Positions 17,897 through 26,500 of a DNA stretch of 64,000 nt are shown in pieces; within the stretch, counting starts at the first letter, position 1; each line of letters starts with the position of its first letter. The position numbers and the translations under genes are program-made. Source of the DNA: Adlercreutzia equolifaciens DSM 19450 (lineage in GTDB: Bacteria > Actinomycetota > Coriobacteriia > Coriobacteriales > Eggerthellaceae); contig NC_022567.1 of the NCBI RefSeq assembly GCF_000478885.1, positions 62,001 to 126,000 of the forward strand, in the 5' to 3' direction. The notes beneath the pieces were generated by a model that saw only the letters and a list, made by a program, of their open reading frames with translations, had not been told where the DNA came from and ran no database searches.

Positions 17897-19374
17897 CGAA
17901 CGGATCGGACGCGATTGTCGAGATAGCGGGCCTTTCGATTGCAACTCTCGGGGGTAAACGCGTTATCGACGATCTGTCGATAGAGATTTTGGCCGGAGAA
18001 AACCGCGCTCTCGTCGGAGAATCGGGGTCGGGCAAAACCACGCTCGCCCTCGCGCTCATGGGACGCATCCGCAGCGGCCTCGTCCACGAGGCCGGAACGA
18101 TCTTCGTCGACGGGGCGAACGTGCTTTCTCTCAAAGGCTCATCGCTGAGGCGCTACCGGGCGGAAACGGTATCGTGGCTGTCGCAGGATCCCGCTCTCTC
18201 GCTCACGCCCCACATGACGGTGCGCGCGCTGCTGTCAGAATCCGTCCCGATGGACGACGAGGACGCGCTCGGCTTGCTTGGCAGGGTGGGCCTCTCGGGT
18301 GTCAAAGGGCTGCTCGACCGGAGGCCGCGCTCGCTTTCCGGAGGGCAGCGTCGACGTGTGGCCATCGCCAAGGCCATCGCGTCGAAACCTCGCGTGCTTA
18401 TACTCGACGAGCCCACTGCCGGCCTCGACGGAGCCACCGCCGATGAGGTCGTGGCCACCATCAAGGGAATCTGCGCCGAATCGGGAATGAGCGTTGTCGC
18501 CATCACCCACGACCTTGATGTGGCCGGCAAGTTCGCCGAATCCGTCACCGTCCTCAAAGAGGGCTGCGTTCTCGAAACGGTTTCGCATTCCGAGCTGATG
18601 AACAACCCTGGAACCGATTACGCCCGCAAACTCGTTGACGCCCAGCGGCTTGAACGGCGTCCCGGCGATGAAATGGATTCATCCGCCGGTGCCCCTGTGT
18701 TTTCAGCATCAAGCTTCGATGTCGTGACGCCCGACGGCAAGGTTGCAACGAGGAATGCCGCGTTTTCGATCAATCATGGCCGGGGGCTTTCCCTTTTCGG
18801 GCCTTCGGGGTCGGGCAAGAGTACGATTGTCAGGGCCATCACGGGAGAGCGCCCTGCGGAAAGAGGTTCTGTGGCGCTCGATTTGGGCGATGGGGATATG
18901 CATGTTCTCGCGCGCTCGTTCAAGGATCGGTCGCAAACCGAGCTTGCCGCCGTGCAGATGGTGCCGCAGGATCCTGCGACAAGCCTCAATCCCGCGCTTT
19001 GCGTGGACACCCAGCTTTCTCGCGCCGTCAGGCGGGTGCATCCTCGCTGGTCGAGGAAAGAGGTGAGGGAGCGGGTCTCGGAGCTTTTGGCCTTGGTGCG
19101 TTTGCCCGACGAGATCAAACGCCAGCACCCCCGCTCGCTTTCGGGTGGACAGGCCCAGCGCGTTGCCATCGCCCGGGCCCTCGCCCATGAGCCCAAGGTG
19201 CTTGTTTGCGACGAATCGACCTCCGCCCTCGACCCCACCACTCAAAAGGACATCCTCGATACGTTGAACCAGCTGAAACGAGACGAGGGCTTGGCGCTTG
19301 TCGTTGTCACCCATGCGGAAAGAGTGGCGCGCTACACCTGCGAGGAGGAAATCGCCGTGCCTTTCGAGGGTTAG
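17893..19374 (+). CDS. Fused double ABC ATPase (DppD-DppF/NikDE-like)
   Basis: 493 residues; GTG start at 17893 with AAGGAG upstream, overlapping the previous stop. Two complete nucleotide-binding domains in one chain. The first has Walker A GESGSGKTT (near 38), LSGGQRRRVAI and Walker B VLILDEPTAG. The second has Walker A GPSGSGKST (near 303), LSGGQAQRVAI and VLVCDESTSALD. Many Opp/Nik systems keep these as two genes; the fusion guarantees the heterodimer. Energises the importer encoded by the three upstream genes. It is convergent with the NRPS operon, whose last gene ends 9 bp away. Confidence 0.9.
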   Translation: MTNGSDAIVEIAGLSIATLGGKRVIDDLSIEILAGENRALVGESGSGKTTLALALMGRIRSGLVHEAGTIFVDGANVLSLKGSSLRRYRAETVSWLSQDPALSLTPHMTVRALLSESVPMDDEDALGLLGRVGLSGVKGLLDRRPRSLSGGQRRRVAIAKAIASKPRVLILDEPTAGLDGATADEVVATIKGICAESGMSVVAITHDLDVAGKFAESVTVLKEGCVLETVSHSELMNNPGTDYARKLVDAQRLERRPGDEMDSSAGAPVFSASSFDVVTPDGKVATRNAAFSINHGRGLSLFGPSGSGKSTIVRAITGERPAERGSVALDLGDGDMHVLARSFKDRSQTELAAVQMVPQDPATSLNPALCVDTQLSRAVRRVHPRWSRKEVRERVSELLALVRLPDEIKRQHPRSLSGGQAQRVAIARALAHEPKVLVCDESTSALDPTTQKDILDTLNQLKRDEGLALVVVTHAERVARYTCEEEIAVPFEG

Positions 19375-19383
19375 TGTGGCGAT

Positions 19384-20145
19384 CTAGACGCTGGATTGTC
19401 TGTTGTTGTGCAGCGTTTCGACTAGAGCAGTGGCGACTTGGGAAACATCGTCCATGAAGTAAAAATGCCCTCCTTGGAAATGCCTCATCTCGAAGAAGCC
19501 TGTCGTAACGTTTGCCCAATCCCTCATTTCATTCTCCAGAGCTTCCGGATCGTCCTTCCCTAAGAAAGCCGTAACGGGACAGTCGATGCCCATCTCATAA
19601 TTTTCTGTAGGAACGTACTCTTCTATCAGTTTGTAGTCGTTCCGAATGATCGGCAAAAATATATCGCAGAGTTCGTCTATCTCGAGCACCTCGGGAGATA
19701 TTCCGCCTACGCGAAGCAATTCTTCCCTAAATTCGGCATCGTCATAGAGGTGGACGTGGGCCTCTCTGATGCTCGAAGGAGCTTCTCGGCTTGATACTAT
19801 CAAATGCGAAGGGCCATGCAGTTTATCCAGCGCTGCGATTCGAGCTGCTTCATGGGCAAGGGAGGCCCCCATGCTGTGTCCGAAATAGGCAAAAGGTCGA
19901 TCTTCAAAATATGCGGACGCTGCTTTGGCGATTCCCTCTGCTACAAACGAGAAATCGTCTACGAGAGGCTCCGATATTCTATTTTCATGACCTGGATAGC
20001 AAATAGCGTAGACAGGAAGTTTCCTGCGAATCTCGCGTGCGACAGATCTGAATGCATTGGGTCCTCCGCCCGCATGGGGCACAAATACCAAAGCTGTTCC
20101 TCTCGCTTGCTCTTTCTGATTGAGATCGACTATCCAATTGTTCAC
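19384..20145 (-). CDS. Type II thioesterase (YbtT/GrsT-like)
   Basis: 253 residues from a GTG at 20145 preceded by AGGAGG. An alpha/beta-hydrolase thioesterase: VFVPHAGGGPNAFR near the N-terminus, the nucleophile elbow GHSMGASLAHE, a late Asp in TAFLGKDDPEA, and the His motif FQGGHFYFMDD. Stand-alone thioesterases of this type remove wrong or stalled acyl groups from carrier domains and are standard partners of siderophore NRPSs. It is the last gene of the leftward operon, 22 bp after the permease. Strong call; specificity is not determinable. Confidence 0.9.
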   Translation of the reverse strand: MNNWIVDLNQKEQARGTALVFVPHAGGGPNAFRSVAREIRRKLPVYAICYPGHENRISEPLVDDFSFVAEGIAKAASAYFEDRPFAYFGHSMGASLAHEAARIAALDKLHGPSHLIVSSREAPSSIREAHVHLYDDAEFREELLRVGGISPEVLEIDELCDIFLPIIRNDYKLIEEYVPTENYEMGIDCPVTAFLGKDDPEALENEMRDWANVTTGFFEMRHFQGGHFYFMDDVSQVATALVETLHNNRQSSV

Positions 20146-20167
20146 GCTTGTCCTCCTAGGAGCGATC

Positions 20168-21580
20168 CTACAAAACGTCTGCAAGAAAAAGCCAGCCAGT
20201 CACGAGTACCTGCTGAACAAGCGCAAGGCAAGTCATGGGAGCGCCAAGCTTCATTACGGTCTTTTCGCCGTACCCAGCAAGCTCCATGCCAGAGGCAATC
20301 GATGCCTGATGCATCGAAAGAAAAAACTGGCTGGCAATCATTTGGTATGCGATCAGAACAGCGCCCGCATCGCTTACGCCCAATCCCGCTACATCGCCGA
20401 ACGATATCAGTATGGGAAAAATAACGACAGCGGTGGCCAACACTGATCCTATCAAAGTATGGATGGCCAATGATATTGCTGATATAAAAATGACGGTTGA
20501 CAGAATATCGCTTGGTAAAGAAGCTGGGAGCGCCGTATCGGCAATCCACTGGCTCATACCTGTGGCTTCGCCTACAGATCCGATCGACAACGCACAGGTG
20601 AGGAATACAAGAGTTCCCACGGGAACGTCTGCAAAAGCTTTTGCGTCAAGTACTCCGATTCGAGGTAGGAACATAAGCGATGTGAGAAGCATAGTTCCCC
20701 ACGCTATACCTATTCCCATGAAAGGGTAAAGCAACCAGAATGCAATCATCAGAGAGAGCCACAAAGCCATCTTCTTTTCTTTAGGGCTCAATCTGCCAAG
20801 GTCTTCTAACGAAGCGCGGCTTTTTACCCCATCTACAAAGACCTTTCCAGACGGCTTAAACACTCTTATAAACAGAACTGTCACTAAAAATAAGTAGATG
20901 ATGTTGGGAATGCCTATAGTGCTGAACCAGCCAACCCAGCTCAACCCTAATTCGGAATATTCAACAACGAGTGTATTGAGGGCTGGTTCCGAAGTCAAAA
21001 AGATAAGTGTCGTGGGAACTGCAAGCGCAAAACATGCAAAATTGATTACAGCGGCATCCGTCTCAGATACGCTATTTTCTTTGCACACTTCTTTTGCAAC
21101 TGCCAATATGACGAATGTTCTTGCAAAGGCGCTTGGAATGATCAGTGCGAACAACAGCTCTATGACGGCTATCGCTGCAATGAGCGATTGAAAACCTTTG
21201 ACTTGACCGGATGCGCAAATACTCAGAGCTGCTCTTCTAGCAAGTCCAGACCTTTCAACTCCAGAAGCTATGAGAAACGCGCAAAGCACCAGCCATAGAC
21301 CGCCTCCTTCGTTCGTCCAGCCAGAAAAAACTGTTAGCGGATCAGAGGAGTTCGTGATGAGCAGTAGCCCCATATACAGCATGCCCGTAATTGGGGCCGG
21401 CATCACTCCGCTTGCCCAAAACGATAAAGCACCGAGAGTGAGAGCAAGCTGAATACGTGCTGGGCTTTCCAACTCCGGCAATGGAAATATCAAAACGAGA
21501 AGCCCAGCGGTCAAACCTACCGAAGCAACAATGCCTTTTAAATGAAGCTTTCCAAATGACGCTGTTCGCTCGACTACCAT
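20168..21580 (-). CDS. SLC13/DASS-family anion permease
   Basis: 470 residues; the ATG at 21580 shares its first base with the TAA stop of the preceding reductase gene. About eleven to twelve hydrophobic segments. The pattern with MPAPITGMLYMGLLL, NEGGGLWLVLCAFLIASGVE and a repeated late half (PVGTLVFLTCALSIGSVGEATG) matches the divalent-anion:Na+ symporter family (SLC13, CitT, sulfate or dicarboxylate). The usual Ser-Asn-Thr substrate motif is not obvious (the region reads PSAFARTFVILA), so the substrate is uncertain. It is an unusual member of a siderophore operon. Sulfate or another anion import to feed cysteine synthesis, or product movement, are possibilities I cannot separate. Confidence 0.75.
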   Translation of the reverse strand: MVVERTASFGKLHLKGIVASVGLTAGLLVLIFPLPELESPARIQLALTLGALSFWASGVMPAPITGMLYMGLLLITNSSDPLTVFSGWTNEGGGLWLVLCAFLIASGVERSGLARRAALSICASGQVKGFQSLIAAIAVIELLFALIIPSAFARTFVILAVAKEVCKENSVSETDAAVINFACFALAVPTTLIFLTSEPALNTLVVEYSELGLSWVGWFSTIGIPNIIYLFLVTVLFIRVFKPSGKVFVDGVKSRASLEDLGRLSPKEKKMALWLSLMIAFWLLYPFMGIGIAWGTMLLTSLMFLPRIGVLDAKAFADVPVGTLVFLTCALSIGSVGEATGMSQWIADTALPASLPSDILSTVIFISAISLAIHTLIGSVLATAVVIFPILISFGDVAGLGVSDAGAVLIAYQMIASQFFLSMHQASIASGMELAGYGEKTVMKLGAPMTCLALVQQVLVTGWLFLADVL

Positions 21581-22563
21581 TAACGACGTTGCCTCAATTC
21601 GCTTGGGGCACCTAAGGCCGAAGTAAACTCTTGCCAGGCTAGGCATGCGGAAATCTGGAATTGGGTTGTGGCAAGGGAGTTGCGCTCTCCAAGTCTCTCC
21701 GAGAGCATATTGGCAATCCCCTTCGGCCACTGTTCAGCGAGGATAGAATTATATGCCTCTGCTCTCCTATGAAGAACGTTAATACTTGCGCTTTCGACGG
21801 TTGAGAGATTCGAGCTGTCGGCTGCTGCCTTTCCGACATGAAACCGTGGCGTCCAAAGAACATCTCCGTAAACGTCGCATAGGGACAGAATGCCTTTATC
21901 CGAGCAAACATCCATCCGCATCAGGGCTATGGCATTATTGTCTGGGTCACTGGAATCCATTTCGTTTTGGAATCGAACGGAAAGGGGAACTCCTCCTACT
22001 TCTCCGACTAGGATGTCAAAAGGACCGGCATCTGCTATCTTCTCCAATCTGAAAGGATGCAAGCTTCCGGCCACTTTCCCAACCACCTCTACAAAAGGGT
22101 ATGCTACTTGTACGCATGTAGTCACATCTATGCTTAGCAATTCGTGTTCCTTGCGAAGGGAAGCTGCGGCATCAATGAAGCGCTTAACCGAATCGAGATA
22201 TGGATAGAAACCGTTAAGCATGAATTTGCAATCATGTTCTGCAGCGCATCTGGTCAGCTCAAGAACCTCGCTGCTATGCATGGGCTGCTCTTGGATTACG
22301 TGAATGCCCTTCTCGAGGAAGGAGCGAGATATTTCAACTCCATCTCCTCCAACCATGGCTGATCTTACCACGACACAAGCAAGATCTATGTTTGCCGGAA
22401 CGGCATTAGCCCCTTGATACAGAGGAACTCCGTATGATGCAGCCAAGGCGGCGCTTCTCTTGCTCCCCCTGCCTACAATACCAGCCAGCTCTACATCGTC
22501 GGCAATCTTAATGCCCTCGGCATATACGCTTCCGAACGTGCTCCCCACAACCACGGCTTTCAT
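21580..22563 (-). CDS. Thiazolinyl imide reductase (Irp3/YbtU/PchG-like)
   Basis: 327 residues; ATG at 22563 overlaps the previous stop (ATGA). It belongs to the Gfo/Idh/MocA fold and specifically to the thiazolinyl imide reductase group: N-terminal VVVGSTFGSVYAEGI, then VVRSAMVGGDGVEISRSFLE, then GIHVIQEQPMHSSEVLEL and FMLNGFYPYLDSVKRFI. In yersiniabactin and pyochelin biosynthesis this enzyme uses NADPH to reduce one carrier-bound thiazoline to a thiazolidine. Its presence independently supports the prediction that the adjacent NRPS builds thiazoline rings. Very strong contextual and motif call. Confidence 0.92.
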   Translation of the reverse strand: MKAVVVGSTFGSVYAEGIKIADDVELAGIVGRGSKRSAALAASYGVPLYQGANAVPANIDLACVVVRSAMVGGDGVEISRSFLEKGIHVIQEQPMHSSEVLELTRCAAEHDCKFMLNGFYPYLDSVKRFIDAAASLRKEHELLSIDVTTCVQVAYPFVEVVGKVAGSLHPFRLEKIADAGPFDILVGEVGGVPLSVRFQNEMDSSDPDNNAIALMRMDVCSDKGILSLCDVYGDVLWTPRFHVGKAAADSSNLSTVESASINVLHRRAEAYNSILAEQWPKGIANMLSERLGERNSLATTQFQISACLAWQEFTSALGAPSELRQRR

Positions 22564-23582
22564 AACTCGCCTTCCTCGACTTCAAACAAAGACTTTGACG
22601 GTGCAATTTCGATTCGAGCACTCTTAGACAAAGATAGAATTCCGTATATCGCCAGTTCTGGATCAAGCAGATCGGGCAAGTTGTATACGCCATTGGGGAT
22701 GCTCCCAGCAAGGAAACTCTCTATGGCATAGCATGCCACTGCTGCAGTTAGCTCATAGCTGTCGGCCGATTTAACAATGTAGGCCATTTCTCCAGAAGTT
22801 GCAGCCAACGTATAAAATGCCTGTCTACCCATAGCATCGATGGATGCGGCTATGCTGATTTTCTTGCTTGCTTCTTCGAGGCTCTGGGTTTTCGACAACT
22901 GTGCGTCGACAAGAGCCTTGCAAAACAGATCACCTACAAATACGTTATACCATTCAAGTCTTGGAAGTGCCTCCTTCTCGGCTATGACTCTCGCCTCTTC
23001 TGACAAAAAGGCTCTGCAAAACGACCCTTCGGGAAAGCAAGAGGGGGCGGGGGTTGGATCGTGGTCAAGTTCGCGGACTGCGCCGCTACGCCACATGGAG
23101 CCATTGTTGCCATATCCCGACGTATCGGACATGCTCAAAACTAGATCCGCCGCAGCACCCAGAGAGATATCTTGGACTCCCCCGGCAAAGCCAACAATAT
23201 CCTGTCCTTTGTTTGCGGAAATAGCCATCTTTAGTAGAAGACCCGAGAGCCCCGGCACCATTCCTGCAGAAAATACAACCGGTGTTTCCGCCGATTCGTC
23301 AGCTAGGGTTTTGCACAGGTTTTCGCAGCCGGCAACGTCAAAGTATGCAACGCCTGAGCTTATGGCGGTTCTTGCTGCTGGTTCGCTCAGTAGATACGCG
23401 GGGCCAGCGCAGTTGACCACCGCATCGCATCCATCGAGAAATCTTGACAAAGAACTAGGGTCTGTCATGTTGACGATGAATCCGGCCGAGCGAGAACCGA
23501 GGCGAAGCTCGTACCCCTTAGCTTTCAGCATGTCGGCAAGCAGTGATCCAACATGCCCGCTCGACCCAAGCACTCCGATCAT
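22560..23582 (-). CDS. Saccharopine-dehydrogenase-like NAD(P)-binding oxidoreductase
   Basis: 340 residues with ATGA overlaps at both ends. The N-terminus IGVLGSSGHVGSLLADMLK is a Rossmann dinucleotide site, followed by CDAVVNCAGPAYLLSEPAAR and VAYFDVAG, typical of the saccharopine dehydrogenase NADP-binding family. The C-terminal half lacks recognisable motifs. It lies between the NRPS and the thiazolinyl imide reductase, so it probably tailors the same product (for example imine/opine-type reduction or oxidation of a ring). Yersiniabactin and pyochelin pathways do not need this enzyme. Family call good; reaction unknown. Confidence 0.75.
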   Translation of the reverse strand: MIGVLGSSGHVGSLLADMLKAKGYELRLGSRSAGFIVNMTDPSSLSRFLDGCDAVVNCAGPAYLLSEPAARTAISSGVAYFDVAGCENLCKTLADESAETPVVFSAGMVPGLSGLLLKMAISANKGQDIVGFAGGVQDISLGAAADLVLSMSDTSGYGNNGSMWRSGAVRELDHDPTPAPSCFPEGSFCRAFLSEEARVIAEKEALPRLEWYNVFVGDLFCKALVDAQLSKTQSLEEASKKISIAASIDAMGRQAFYTLAATSGEMAYIVKSADSYELTAAVACYAIESFLAGSIPNGVYNLPDLLDPELAIYGILSLSKSARIEIAPSKSLFEVEEGEL

Positions 23583-26500
23583 CGAAGCCCCACTCTCTTT
23601 GCGACATCTTTTGCGTGTTCTCCGGATATGCAGGTAAAGTGATCTCCTTCTATATCTTGGGTGTCTATCCCCATGAGGGCGACGCTGTTCCAGAAAACCG
23701 TTTCATCACCACCGATGTTCTTGAATAGCCCCATTCTTCCACTGTCTCGCAAAAAGTGGATAGGGCCAAGATAGGGTTTTGATTCGTATTCCATTACTGC
23801 AATCAAATTATGTTTGAACGTCCTGTAAATTTGGGTCAATCTTTCTACGACGTTGCTATCGGCGGTCACGGTTGAAAGTATCCTACGCATGCGCTCGTTC
23901 GAATCTAGGGAGGCAATCTTCTTCAGTTTTTCGACAACAGGGCCTTCACCATCGAGAAGATCCAATACTCCGGGGTGTCGGATCTGGGCATCAGCGATTG
24001 CGTTGGCGAAGGCTTCGTCGTCTTTCGGATACCCGAGGTCTTCAGTTGGGGCATTAAGTACGCGAGCAAAAGCATACTCAATCATTACGTCTTCGGTGAT
24101 TTTGAACGGGAACCCATATGAGCTGATGACAAAGAGATCGGCAACGGTTTCTCCCTGCTCCATCAGGTTTCTTGCAATCTCTGTTGCGATCAAACCTCCC
24201 ATGCAGTATCCCACTATCCTAAAGCTGCATCCATTCCATTCCGAGAGGCGGTCGGCATACTCTCTTCCGAGGGTTTCTATAAGAGATCGGGTGTCATAAT
24301 CCAAGGCTTTTTGCATGTCGGGCATTTGCACACCGATGATGAGTTTGTCACCCGAAGCGCTAATAAGGTCGCGGTATGGGTCAAGAGTGCCTGTTCCGTC
24401 ATGCACCAATACGTTAACGACGCCATCTCCGTTTCCGTCTTTCAATACGACAACAGGCGCCATCTGCCCTTTGGGCGCGGCCTTTTCTGCTTCTTCTGTA
24501 CTGGAGAGCGCGAGTGCGAGTGAGCTGACCGTTGGGCTTTCCATCATCTTTCTCAAAAGCCACTCCCATTCAAGCTCAGCCGCTTCGTCTACGTTCTTCT
24601 TTATCTGGGCTGCGAGTTTGGTGGCCAAAAGCGAATCGCCTCCAAGCTCAAAGAAGTCATCATCCCTCCTGACGCTATCTGCTCCGAGTACTTCAGAAAA
24701 CTCTACAGCTAGGCGTGCTTCCAAATCGCTACGGTAGCTGTCTCTCTCATCTCCGATGCCCGCAGTTTTCGACTGCGTTCTTCCGAGCAGTGGTAGGCGT
24801 TTAAGCTCGGCTCTGTCAACCTTTCCGTTTCTCGAAAGGGGAAGGGTGTCGATTATCCCAATGGCTTCAGGAATCATGTATGAGGGAAGGGTTTCTTGTG
24901 CGGCTGATACCACATCATCGACCGAAAGCGCGGCTATATCAGCCTTTGCTTGTGCGACTATCAGGTGCTGGCCAAAGAGATCCGGTTCTTCGTTCGTAGG
25001 AGAGCAGTCCGTCAAGCCAAAACCTGCTTTTGCGAGGATTCCGCTCCATTCGTCGAGGTTAAGGAATACCTTGCTGGTTCCTGCACGCAAATCCGAGTAC
25101 TCCATCCCGAGGGCATCTTGGAAATCCATGCTGACCATAAGGGGAAAGCTCTCGCGCGTGGCCTCAATAAAGGCCAAAATGCCTCCCGGAGAAAGAAGGG
25201 ATTTGATTTGCCCCAGCCCTGCAAGGACATCGATGCAATTATGGAGTACGTTTGCGCCTACGATGAGATCAAATGAGTTGTCTGCAAGTCCCTGAGTTCT
25301 GGCATCCTTATTGACATCGTAGATGGCGTAGCCAATCCAGTTTTTACCTTCGTAGCGATTTCGGGCTTCAGAGAGGAAGAATTCAGAGATGTCAGTAAAA
25401 AGATATGTGCTCCCCGTTCCCTCAAGCGCATCGATGAGCGAGTCGCTGCTGCCTCCCGTACCGGCCCCGACCTCAAGAACTCTCAACCCACCCTTGATGC
25501 GCGCAAATTCCGAAACCATGCTAACTAGTGTGGAGTTGAGAGTTTTGGAGGCTAGGTTGTCCCTGTAGGTTGAAGCGGCTACATCAAAACCACCTTCGGG
25601 AAAAAGTATGGATAAATGATCCACTTTCCCCGACACGAGGCCGGATAAGGAATCTATGCATGTGTGCAAAAACGACAAAAGCCCTTTGCTGTACTCGACT
25701 TTCAGTTCCAAGGATTCGAGCTGTTGCCATAAAGCTTCAATGTCGCCTCTCTTATAATCGTCCGAGAAGCAAAACGAGTCGCCCTTTGCATTGAGCGCTT
25801 TCATGTCGACGAGAGACTTCGCCCATCTCTCTAGGAGCCTTCTGTTCCTCTCTTTGGCATTGAGTCCATGCATCATGTCATCCATTGAGAAGCCATCTTT
25901 GCTAACGGCATCTGCTATCAAATTCATCATGGCCGACAAGCAGACCTCGTCAACTTTGCGGCAATACTCTGCAACTTCGTTGACAGCCATTTTGCTGAAG
26001 CGATCTCTCATACATTCTTTCATGGCGACCGTAGATCTCTTGAACAAGGATTCTGCCTTGTCGGGATTGACCTTTTCGGCGATGACTGCGGCGAGAAGAT
26101 GCTTGTCGGTTTTATCGTTGTCGGCAGCAAATGCGACAGCCTTGTCCACTCCCGGTGCCTTTTCTAAAGCGGCTTCCACTTCGCCTAGCTCGACGCGGTA
26201 ACCCCGTACTTTAATCTGCTGATCTGCACGCCCGAGAAACTCGATGTCGCCGTTTTCCAGGTATTTGCCCATGTCGCCGGTTCGATAGCATTTCACTCCA
26301 TCCCGCATTATAAAACTCTCGGATGTTCGAACAGGGTCATTGAGGTAGCCCGAAGCAAGGCTCTTTCCGCTAATGATGATTTCACCCGGAACGAGAAGAG
26401 GCAGCGATTCAAGTTCGCGTCCTACGATATCAAACTCCTGGTTGGCAAGAGGCTTTCCGTAGGGAATGCTTGCCTTTTCCGAATCCGATGGATTGATTTC

